Assembly (NCBI GenBank): GCA_964609385.1
Contig: CAZSSM010000023.1
Coordinates: 19,495-83,494 of the forward strand
Source: CAZSSM01 sp964609385
Lineage (GTDB): Bacteria > Planctomycetota > Planctomycetia > Isosphaerales > Isosphaeraceae
Reading direction: 5' to 3'
DNA: 64,000 nucleotides
The notes below the pieces were generated by a model, which saw only the letters and a program-made list of their open reading frames with translations, was not told the DNA's origin and searched no databases. The position numbers were made by a program, and so were the translations under genes. Below, piece by piece: positions 1 to 7,711 of this stretch (positions are counted from its first letter, which is position 1; each line of letters starts with the position of its first letter).

Positions 1-2
1 CC

Positions 3-62
3 CGAGCCGATGGTCCCATCATCGAGGTCGATCGGATCATCCACCACGAACGTCGTCAGTAG
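3..62 (+). CDS. Possible 3' end of a truncated upstream gene
   Basis: An open frame enters from the left window edge and ends at TAG (60-62). It gives a short tail ending GPIIEVDRIIHHERRQ. Third codon positions are mostly G or C, as in real genes here. Nothing about function can be said from about 19 residues, and the frame could be chance. Confidence 0.25.
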   Translation, partial: RADGPIIEVDRIIHHERRQ

Positions 63-523
63 GCAACGCGGTTCCAGCGCCTCGACCGTCAGGGCGAGAC
101 GTGGACGACGGACCGACTTGTGAAACGAGCAAAGGGGTCTGCTCGGAGGAGAAGAACGGCTGAGGCGAGCATGTGGACGGGGAGACATAACAACGCTTCC
201 ATACTGAGAATGAGCTTGATGATCATGCCGATCGAGCCAGTTGCTGAGTCGTCGCAACCAACTCATTCTGGAGCGTAATGGGTAGCGATCGTGATTGCAA
301 GGGTGCGCGCATCGGACCCAATCCCCCGATTCCTGATCGCTGGTATCGTCGAGCGCTTCGATGCGACACGACTTCAGGGAGATTGTCCGGATGGCGGATC
401 AATCAGTGGTTGTCGATAGGGAAACCGCGAAGAACGGCTGAGGTCTGACGGTCCGATGCAGACCTCAGACGATTCGCGTCTGTATGGGTTGGCTGCGAAC
501 CGGTCGATCCCGATTGGTCTGAT
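63..523. other. Intergenic stretch without a recognisable gene
   Basis: No convincing coding frame was seen. A 15-base direct repeat (gaagaacggctgagg) occurs at 151-165 and 429-443. The stretch lies downstream of the minus-strand amidohydrolase. Confidence 0.5.
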
Positions 524-1882
524 TCAGTCTCGCGACGTGACTGACGCGGGGGGGAGCAGTTCGGTGACCGCAGCGGTCATGGTGGCGATGGCGGTCCGGA
601 GCGTGGGTTCGGGGACCGGCGCGTAGAACGGGGAGTGGACCGAGGGGAGAGGATCGCCACCGGACTCGGCCTCGAGGATCCGCGCTGGGTCAACGCTGCC
701 GAGGGAGTACATGAAGATCGGGACGCCATTGGTGGCATAGCGACCGAAGTCCTCCGCGCCCATAGTCGGCTCCAACGGCTCGACGTTGGCCGAACCCAAC
801 ACCCGTTCGAAGGCCGGGACGACCCGGTCGACGAGGTCGGGATGATTAATCGTCGGTGGGGTATTCTCACTGACGCTGACGGTCGGCTCGGGCGCCTGGT
901 GGGCAATCGCCAACGCTTCGGCGCGGCGGCGGATTCCCGATATCAACTGGTCCATCACCGATTCGCTGTAGGAGCGAAGGGTCAGTTGCAGTCGGACCTC
1001 GGCGGGAATGATGTTGTGCTTGCTGCCGCCATGAATTGAGCCGACGGTCAGGACAGCCGGATCGATCGGTTTGACTTCGCGGCTGACGATCGTCTGGAGG
1101 TCGAGCACCAGCAATGAGGCCAGAACGATCGGGTCGATGGCCTGATGTGGCTTGGCCCCGTGGCCGCCAACACCACGGACGATGATGTCGACCGAACTGA
1201 CCGAGGCGTATGCCGGCCCGGGGACGTAACCGACGCGACCTATGGCCAAGTTGTCATTGACGTGAAGGGCTAGGGCGAAGTCCGGTTGGGGGAACCGGGT
1301 GTAGAGGCCATCGGCGAGCATCGCCTTGGCACCCCCAACCCGCTCTTCGGCCGGTTGACCGATCAAGACGACCGTGCCCGACCAGGCCTCGCGGTGCGAG
1401 GCCAGCCAGTCGGCGGTGCCGATCAGGTTGGCCATATGCATATCGTGACCGCAGGCGTGCATCACGCCGACCGATGCGCCGTCGGACCCTTCGACGGTCA
1501 CCTTGCTGGCGTAGGGCAGTCCGGTCTGCTCGACGATCGGCAGGGCGTCCAGGTCGGTTCGGACGAGTACGGTCGGCCCGTCGCCGTTCTCCAGGACCGC
1601 GACGACCCCATAGCCTCCGACCCGCTCGGTCACTTGGAAACCGGCCTCTCGGAGTTCGTCGGCGATCCGTCGCGAGGTCTGCTTCTCTTCGAAGGAGAGT
1701 TCTGGATGCGCGTGCAGCGACTTGTAGAGCATCACGTACCGGCCCACGTTTTCGTCGAGCCAAGGATCGTCGGCACCACCCCGGGCGTCCTCGAAGGCGA
1801 GGGCTATCGACGGCGTGATGAGTGTCAAGGTGACCAGGATCAGGACGGGAACGTGGTGTCGTTGTGGATCGCGAACGCGCAT
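524..1882 (-). CDS. Exported M20-family amidohydrolase (hippurate/IAA-amino-acid hydrolase type)
   Basis: Zinc-dependent amidohydrolase of the M20D group, which cleaves N-acyl amino acids or related amides. The 452-residue length fits the family plus a signal peptide: a hydrophobic run (VLILVTLTLITPSIALA) follows a basic N-terminus, so it should act outside the cytoplasm. Metal-site signatures are present in family order: ACGHDMH, then GQPAEERVGGAKAM with the catalytic Glu pair, ALHVND, and a late VHSPFYAP His. The dimerisation insert lies in the middle (VRGVGGHGAKPHQAIDP). It lies 195 bases downstream of the DUF1501 gene on the same strand and may be the last gene of that transcript. The substrate cannot be told from sequence. 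Confidence 0.88.
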   Translation of the reverse strand: MRVRDPQRHHVPVLILVTLTLITPSIALAFEDARGGADDPWLDENVGRYVMLYKSLHAHPELSFEEKQTSRRIADELREAGFQVTERVGGYGVVAVLENGDGPTVLVRTDLDALPIVEQTGLPYASKVTVEGSDGASVGVMHACGHDMHMANLIGTADWLASHREAWSGTVVLIGQPAEERVGGAKAMLADGLYTRFPQPDFALALHVNDNLAIGRVGYVPGPAYASVSSVDIIVRGVGGHGAKPHQAIDPIVLASLLVLDLQTIVSREVKPIDPAVLTVGSIHGGSKHNIIPAEVRLQLTLRSYSESVMDQLISGIRRRAEALAIAHQAPEPTVSVSENTPPTINHPDLVDRVVPAFERVLGSANVEPLEPTMGAEDFGRYATNGVPIFMYSLGSVDPARILEAESGGDPLPSVHSPFYAPVPEPTLRTAIATMTAAVTELLPPASVTSRD

Positions 1883-2077
1883 GAGTGGGCCCCGCTAGGA
1901 ACGGTCCAGGAATCGGTCGAACCGGAGAGGTTCACCGAGTTTGGCCGCCCACAACGCGGTCCGCAACCGGACAGCGGCGGGCATAGCGGAGATCCGGTTC
2001 CGACCTCGATGGTGCCGAACCTCTTTGAGATGTTTAGTAAGGATATCTCTCGTCTAAGTGGTGTGTCGCGACTTGGC

Positions 2078-3544
2078 TCAGGCGAGGATCTCGTCGACGA
2101 CACGGGCCGGCTCGACCCCGGTCAAACGCATGTCGAGCCCCTGGTGCTTCACGGAGAGTCGATCGTGATCGATGCCGAGCAGGTGGAGCATCGTGGCGTG
2201 AAGGTCGCGGACATGGACCGGGTTCTCGACGGCGTGGTATCCGAAGTCGTCGGTGGCGCCGTAGGTCATGCCTCCCTTGATCCCACCGCCGGCCATCCAC
2301 ATGGAGAAGCCGCGGATGTGGTGGTCGCGGCCGGCGGTTTTGCCCTTGCCCTGGAACATCGGTGTACGCCCGAACTCACCGCCCCAGATGACCAGCGTCT
2401 CGTCGAGCAAGCCTCGACGCTTGAGGTCGGTCACCAGGGCCGCGCTGGGACCGTCGCAGAGGGACGTGCAGGTCTTCATGTAGGGGACTAAGTCGCCGTG
2501 ATGATCCCAGCCTCGGTGATAGAGATGGATGAACCGGACGCCACGCTCGGCGAGCCGACGGGCCAGTAAACAGTTGGCCGCGAAGGATCCGTCGGCGCCC
2601 TGGGTCCCGTACATCTCGAGGACGTCCCTCGGCTCGTCGGAGAAGTCCATGAGGTCGGGGACGCTGGTCTGCATTCGGAAAGCCATCTCGTACTGTGCGA
2701 TCCGGGTCTCGATCTCGGGGTTGGCCACGTCCTGGTTGCGGAGCCCGTCGAGGGTGCCGATGACGTCGATCAGGGAACGTTGTGCGTCGCGACCGACGCC
2801 GGGCGGGTCGCCGAGGTAGTGGACCGGAGCGCCGGTGGCATGGAACTCGACCCCTTGATGGCGGCTGGGCAGGAAGCCGCTGCCCCACTGTCTCGAAGCG
2901 ATCGGCTGCGGGTTGCGCCCCCCTTTGCTGGTCAGGACGATGAATCCGGGCAGGTCGTTGGCCTCCGAGCCCAGACCGTAGGTGACCCACGCGCCCATAC
3001 TAGGTCGGCCCGAGATTGAGGTACCCGTGTTCATGACCGTATGCGCCGGGTCGTGATTGATCTGATCGGTGTTCATTGAACGAATGATGCAGATTTGGTC
3101 GGCGATCCCGGCGATCTTGGGCAAGCAACCGGCAATCTCTTGCCCGGATTGGCCGTGCTTGGCGAATGGGAATTGGGGGCCGAGGCAGCGGAGGTCCTGC
3201 CCTTGGAGTTGCGCGATGGGCTGTCCCTGGGTCAGGCTCTCGGGCATGGGCTGGCCGTCGCGGCGGGCCAGTTCGGGCTTGTAGTCGAAGGTCTCGAGGT
3301 GGCTCGGTCCCCCGGCCATGCAGAGGAAGATGACGCGCTTGGCTCGCGGAGCGAAATGGGGCAGACCGGGCAACGGTCCGGCGATCGATGACGCGTCGGC
3401 AGCGCGTGTGAGTCCGCCAGGCATCAATGAGGCCAGGGCGATCCCGCCGAGTCCCAGCGATGTGCGTCCCAAGAAGGTGCGTCGCGTCTGTTGGAGGGCC
3501 TGACGGCGACGGATCTGGCCGACTTGATAAGGATCGATGTTCAT
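2078..3544 (-). CDS. DUF1501 family protein with Tat signal (sulfatase-like fold)
   Basis: Member of DUF1501, an alkaline-phosphatase/sulfatase-fold family greatly expanded in planctomycetes; its biochemical role is unproven. The N-terminus carries a twin-arginine signal (TRRTFLG at residues 20-26, then GLGGIALASLM), so it is predicted to be exported folded. Typical family landmarks are FLCMAGGPSHLETFDYKP, RSMNTDQINHDPAH, LYHRGWDHHGDL and IWGGEFGRTP with conserved His and Asp residues. Length (488 aa) is normal. It starts 33 bases after the DUF1549/DUF1553 gene, the classic planctomycete pair, and is almost certainly co-transcribed. In related genomes such pairs are thought to act with polysaccharide breakdown, but nothing here fixes a substrate. 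Confidence 0.92.
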   Translation of the reverse strand: MNIDPYQVGQIRRRQALQQTRRTFLGRTSLGLGGIALASLMPGGLTRAADASSIAGPLPGLPHFAPRAKRVIFLCMAGGPSHLETFDYKPELARRDGQPMPESLTQGQPIAQLQGQDLRCLGPQFPFAKHGQSGQEIAGCLPKIAGIADQICIIRSMNTDQINHDPAHTVMNTGTSISGRPSMGAWVTYGLGSEANDLPGFIVLTSKGGRNPQPIASRQWGSGFLPSRHQGVEFHATGAPVHYLGDPPGVGRDAQRSLIDVIGTLDGLRNQDVANPEIETRIAQYEMAFRMQTSVPDLMDFSDEPRDVLEMYGTQGADGSFAANCLLARRLAERGVRFIHLYHRGWDHHGDLVPYMKTCTSLCDGPSAALVTDLKRRGLLDETLVIWGGEFGRTPMFQGKGKTAGRDHHIRGFSMWMAGGGIKGGMTYGATDDFGYHAVENPVHVRDLHATMLHLLGIDHDRLSVKHQGLDMRLTGVEPARVVDEILA

Positions 3545-3576
3545 GCAGTTGGCCTTTGCTGTGAGAGGTTTCGACC

Positions 3577-6234
3577 TTAGTTGCGCGTGAAGGTTTCGTT
3601 GAGGTTCAAGACGGCCCGCGCGATTTGGGTCCAGGCGGCCAGTTCGACCTGGTCATCGCGATCTCCGAGGGCCTCGGGCGTGGTCCGACTGGAACGGCCA
3701 ACGTGGATCAGGCGCGATGCATCACCGGGACGTTGGCGGAAGTCGTGGCGGCATTGTTCCAGGAGCGCTCGGAGGATGTCCTGCTCACGGTCGTTCGGGG
3801 GCCGCGAGACGGCCAACCGCCAGAGCCGGACGATCCGCTCGTCGTCGGTCTGCCGCTCCTGGAGAACGCGCTGAGCCAGGACACGAGCGGCCTCAACGAA
3901 GCTGGGATCGTTGAGCAGGGTCAATGCGGCGAGTGGGGTGTTGCTGACAGGGCGTCGCGCGGTGCATTCCTCACGGCTGGGCGCGTCGAATGCGCGGAGC
4001 ATCGGGTGGAGGAACTGGCGTTGCCAGTGGATGTAGACGCCGCGACGATCTTGGTTGCGGTCCTCGTCGGCCTGATAGGTCCGTGTGGGGAAGTTGAGGT
4101 GGCTGTAGTAGCCGGCCGGCTGATAGGGCTTGGCCGGTGCACCACCCAGCTCGTCGAGCAGGAGGCCGGAAATGGCCAAGGCGGTGTCACGGACGAACTC
4201 GGCGGGGAGCCGGTATCGCCCCTGCCGTGCGAAGAGGCGGTTGTCCGGGTCGATCCGTTCGAGATCATGTTCGGGGCGCGGCTTGGAGGATTGGCGGTAG
4301 GCGCGGCTCTGGACGATCTGGCGGACGACATGCTTGACGTCCCATCCAGAGTCGGAGAACTCACGGGCCAACCAGTCGAGCAGTTCGGGGTGGGTGGGCC
4401 ATCCGCCCTGCGAACCGGCGTCGACCAAGCTGGGTGTAAGCCCTTGGCCGAAGAACTGATACCAGAGCCGGTTGACAAACGTCCGCGACGTCAAGGGGTT
4501 CTCCGGATCGGTAAGCCAACGGGCCAGGTCGAGCCGGTCGGGGCGGGCTTCCTGGCCGTGTCGAGACCGGATCGAGCCAAGGACTGCGGGTACGGCCGGC
4601 TCGACGATCGGTCCGGAGCGGTCCATCCAGTCGCCACGCGGCAGGATCCGGACGACCCGGGGGTCGACCCGACTCGAGACCATCACGGTCCGTCGGGCCT
4701 CGATGAGCCGTTGTCGTTCCGCTTCCAGGTCGTCGACCCGTCGGCGATCGCCGACGGGATTTGTGTCTTCCTCCATGCATTCCGAGCGGTCGTCCACAAC
4801 AGGCCGATCGTCTCGGAGCGCTCGGAGTTGTTGCTCGACGGTGGCCAGTCGTCGACGATCGAAGGGGGTATGAACGTCGATCTCGGGGGCGCGGGTGGTC
4901 GGCGTCGAGTTGGGGCTGTTGTAGACGCCCTGCTCGTCGAGGTCAGCGAAGAAGGCCGCCAAGCTGTAGAAATCGCGTTGGGTCAGCGGATCATATTTAT
5001 GATCATGGCATTCCGCACAGCCGAGCGTCATGCCCATCCAGGTGACTGAGATGTTGCGGACACGGTCGGCGGCGTACTTGGCGCGGTATTCGCCATCCTG
5101 GGCACCGCCTTCGTGAGTGGTCTGGAGCAGTCGATTGTACGCCGAGGCGATCCGTTGATCCTCGTCGGGTTGCTCGAGCAGATCGCCAGCGAGTTGCTCG
5201 GCGGTGAATCGATCGAAGGGCATGTTGTCATTGAAGGCGGCGATGACCCAGTCGCGGTAGGGCGCGGCGTGGTGCTCCTGATCGCCGTGGTATCCGACGG
5301 TGTCGGCGTATCGGACCAGGTCGAGCCAGGCGACGGCCAAGCGCTCGCCGTATCGAGGTGAGGCGAGGAGGCGTTCGACGAGTCGTTCATAAGCGTCGGG
5401 ACGGTCGTCGTCGAGGTAGTCCTCGACCTGCTCGGGGGTGGGTGGCAGGCCGGTCAGATCGAGGTGAAGACGACGGACCAGCGTGATCGGGTCGGCCTCG
5501 GGTGCCAGATCGAGCCCCTCCTCGGCGAGTCGCTTGATGAGGAACCAGTCGATGGCGCCCTGGTCATGAGATTGCGGGTGGGCTTCTGTGGAATATGCCG
5601 GGAGTTCGGGCCGCTTCGGGGTCTGGTAGGCCCAGTGGGATTCGTAGAGAGCCCCTTGCTCGATCCATTCGGTGAGGATCCGGATCTCCTCGGGATTGAG
5701 CGGATTCTTCGCCTCAGGTGGCGGCATGACCTCGAAGTCGTCTTCAGAGTTGATGCGCCAGACGACCTCACTGGCCTCCACGTCGCCGGGTACGATCGGG
5801 TTGACGCCCATTTCGGTGAGGGCGTAGGCCCCCTCGGCAGTGTCCAGTCGCATCCCAGCCCGCCGGTTTTGGCGATCCGGTCCATGGCAGGAGAAGCACT
5901 TCTCTGCGAGAATCGGCCGGACATCGCGATTGAATCGCCATGTGCGGTCCTCGGACGTGTCCGAATCGTCTCGGTCTGACGAGGAGGCGACCTCCGAGGC
6001 CTCGAGGTCATTCGAGCCCGCGCCGAGTAGACCGAACAGTCCGATCAGGACCAGGAGAGTCATGGTGACCAATCGCTGGTGAGCCGGCGATCGTCCGAGA
6101 CGACTCATCAAAGGAGCTCCGAAGAGCCTGGGAGTGCCTTCGCCCTGCCCCGGTCGGATCGGCAGATGCCAACGCGGTCGGATCCTCGCGATCAACGCTC
6201 CAATCCACGAGGTTGCGATGGGCGTCCAAGACAT
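3577..6234 (-). CDS. DUF1549/DUF1553 protein with N-terminal cytochrome c-like domain (PSCyt1)
   Basis: Large planctomycete-specific exported protein. In order: a hydrophobic segment (VTMTLLVLIGLFGLLGAG), a PSCyt1 domain with one haem-binding CFSCHG motif near residue 115, the DUF1549 domain (HLDLTGLPPTPEQVEDYLDD, GERLAVAWLDLVRYADT) and the DUF1553 domain (RLWYQFFGQGLTPSLVDAGSQG) to the C-terminus. Covalent haem attachment is inferred from the CXXCH motif. The chosen ATG (6234) lies 8 bases after AGGAG; ATG 6240 is too close to it. A third candidate at 6108 would put the hydrophobic segment nearer the N-terminus like a normal signal peptide. It is followed directly by DUF1501. The function of the pair is unknown. 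Confidence 0.92.
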   Translation of the reverse strand: MSWTPIATSWIGALIARIRPRWHLPIRPGQGEGTPRLFGAPLMSRLGRSPAHQRLVTMTLLVLIGLFGLLGAGSNDLEASEVASSSDRDDSDTSEDRTWRFNRDVRPILAEKCFSCHGPDRQNRRAGMRLDTAEGAYALTEMGVNPIVPGDVEASEVVWRINSEDDFEVMPPPEAKNPLNPEEIRILTEWIEQGALYESHWAYQTPKRPELPAYSTEAHPQSHDQGAIDWFLIKRLAEEGLDLAPEADPITLVRRLHLDLTGLPPTPEQVEDYLDDDRPDAYERLVERLLASPRYGERLAVAWLDLVRYADTVGYHGDQEHHAAPYRDWVIAAFNDNMPFDRFTAEQLAGDLLEQPDEDQRIASAYNRLLQTTHEGGAQDGEYRAKYAADRVRNISVTWMGMTLGCAECHDHKYDPLTQRDFYSLAAFFADLDEQGVYNSPNSTPTTRAPEIDVHTPFDRRRLATVEQQLRALRDDRPVVDDRSECMEEDTNPVGDRRRVDDLEAERQRLIEARRTVMVSSRVDPRVVRILPRGDWMDRSGPIVEPAVPAVLGSIRSRHGQEARPDRLDLARWLTDPENPLTSRTFVNRLWYQFFGQGLTPSLVDAGSQGGWPTHPELLDWLAREFSDSGWDVKHVVRQIVQSRAYRQSSKPRPEHDLERIDPDNRLFARQGRYRLPAEFVRDTALAISGLLLDELGGAPAKPYQPAGYYSHLNFPTRTYQADEDRNQDRRGVYIHWQRQFLHPMLRAFDAPSREECTARRPVSNTPLAALTLLNDPSFVEAARVLAQRVLQERQTDDERIVRLWRLAVSRPPNDREQDILRALLEQCRHDFRQRPGDASRLIHVGRSSRTTPEALGDRDDQVELAAWTQIARAVLNLNETFTRN

Positions 6235-6286
6235 CGTCATGTCTCCTAATGGTGGGACGGTTCGGCTTATGCGGGGGGGCGACAGG

Positions 6287-6316
6287 ATGATCTGTCAAGA
6301 TCAATTGACCTGTCAA
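6287..6316 (-). promoter_or_regulatory. Candidate promoter for the DUF1549/DUF1501 operon
   Basis: On the minus strand, TTGACA (6316-6311) is followed after 18 bases by GATCAT (6292-6287, 4 of 6 matches to the -10 consensus). It lies about 50 bases before the operon start. Confidence 0.3.
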
Positions 6317-6333
6317 GGCGACACGCTTAATAT
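6305..6333 (+). promoter_or_regulatory. Candidate sigma70-type promoter for the HTH gene
   Basis: TTGACC (6305-6310), a 17-base spacer and TAATAT (6328-6333) match the housekeeping consensus well. The start codon of the downstream gene is 348 bases away, implying a long leader or an unseen element. Confidence 0.4.
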
Positions 6334-6680
6334 CACGATCGTCCTCGGGTCGCTTCGAATCTGTAGGTTCCGGGCGGGACCGGCGGATCGATGACGACAG
6401 GTGCGGATCGTTGTGTCGGTGGTGCGTCTTCTGAGACGGCATCACGTGCTTTGGTTGGTGGTCACATTCGAACCGCCACCATGTCCTGAACGAAGCTCGG
6501 CAACTGCCCGACAACACGGCATCACGTCTCGGCATTCGGCGAGTCCGCCGACCTCGACACTCATCCCCCTCTCCCATCCGAGTCAGCGCCAGTTCACCCC
6601 CGTTGTAACCGGCCGCCGACTCGACCTCCACTCCGTTTGGCCCCGCACCCCCCTGACCCTCCGGGACTGGCTGATCGACT

Positions 6681-7439
6681 ATGGCGACCAAGACGCGAGC
6701 GAAATCCTCCACGAGGCCGTCGAGCAAGCCACGGCCTTTCGAATTCACCCTGATCCTGACCGGCAGCGAGAAAGATCTGCCGGAGATCGCGTCCCGGCTC
6801 CGCGCTGCCGGCCATCGTGATCGCCTGCAGGCCAGCAAGCGGAGCGGCGTGGTCTACATCGCTTGCGAGCAGGGGGGCGAGTCCCTGGTCGACGTCATGC
6901 TCCAGACGATCGCCGAGGTCGAGAGGGCCTTAGAATCGACCGAACACAAAGTCGTCCGAATCGAGCCGGACGACCTGGTCACGACCTCCGAGATCGCGCG
7001 ACGGACCGGACGTTCCCGCGAGAGCATCCGCCTCTACGCCCTCGGCGAGCGTGGTCCCGGCGAATTCCCGCCACCGATCTCGAACCTGCGGAGCCGCTCG
7101 CCGCTATACCGATGGTCCGAGGTGGCCGAGTGGTTCGCCAACTACATCCAGCTACCTGAGACCGAGACGGCGATGAGCGATCCGATGGTTCGCCACGCCG
7201 ACGTCGTCGGCACCCTCAACGCGATCCTCGATCTCCGACGCCTGGCCCCGACCAAGAGCGAGGCGATGCGGCTTTGGCGCAGTCTCGACTCGCCGCCCCT
7301 GCCGGTCCACAAGCCCAAAGCCACCGAGACGGCCAGTTCTAATGGGGCCTCCTCGGCCAAAGAAAAGCCCAAGCCCAAGGCGAAAGCCAAAGCCGCCCCT
7401 CCGAAGTCGAAAGCGAGCAAGGGCCGCACCAAGAGGTGA
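6681..7439 (+). CDS. HTH DNA-binding protein with basic Lys/Ala/Pro tail
   Basis: A 252-residue protein. The N-terminal part (FEFTLILTGSEKDL onward) and the central helix-turn-helix (VTTSEIARRTGRSRESIRLY, then a PLYRWSEVAEWF segment) match a widespread family of small MerR/AlpA-like DNA-binding proteins of unknown target, seen in actinobacteria and planctomycetes. The C-terminal 40 residues are low-complexity and strongly basic (KEKPKPKAKAKAAPPKSKAS), resembling histone-H1-like tails and suggesting nonspecific DNA contact. There is no good Shine-Dalgarno before ATG 6681. It stands alone on its strand. Confidence 0.75.
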   Translation: MATKTRAKSSTRPSSKPRPFEFTLILTGSEKDLPEIASRLRAAGHRDRLQASKRSGVVYIACEQGGESLVDVMLQTIAEVERALESTEHKVVRIEPDDLVTTSEIARRTGRSRESIRLYALGERGPGEFPPPISNLRSRSPLYRWSEVAEWFANYIQLPETETAMSDPMVRHADVVGTLNAILDLRRLAPTKSEAMRLWRSLDSPPLPVHKPKATETASSNGASSAKEKPKPKAKAKAAPPKSKASKGRTKR

Positions 7440-7711
7440 CGGCTGGCCTCGGCGGATGGTCTGGCTATCCCAATGCCCGCCCTTATCGATCGGGCCGCCC
7501 GTATCATTTGTGTTGGTGGTTCGGATGAGCACGGAGGGGGCGACTGCTCCCCTGTCGGCCCATTCCCATTGGGTGGCCCAACCCAAGCCGTCGATCCCGT
7601 TCGGCCGTCGTAGGCCCCCCGAAGTCTCGTGTCGGGGGCCTCGATCTTTCGGTTTGACGGATTGCAACGGCGATTTAGGCGAGGTCGGTCGATCCATATC
7701 AGATCGGCCGA

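Larger units (their letters stand above)
6241..6680. other. Divergent intergenic region between DUF1549/DUF1553 operon and HTH gene
   Basis: No supportable gene. Two promoter-like elements (listed separately) lie back to back at 6287-6333, around two copies of tgtcaag. The remaining sequence to 6680 is featureless apart from out-of-frame open stretches. Confidence 0.5.

Noticed and set aside
1286..2491. 401-residue plus-strand frame spanning two genes
   Set aside because: Antisense to the amidohydrolase and DUF1501 genes and crosses their intergenic gap; a GC-rich shadow.
3625..5049. 474-residue plus-strand frame
   Set aside because: Antisense to the well-supported DUF1549/DUF1553 gene; no family features.
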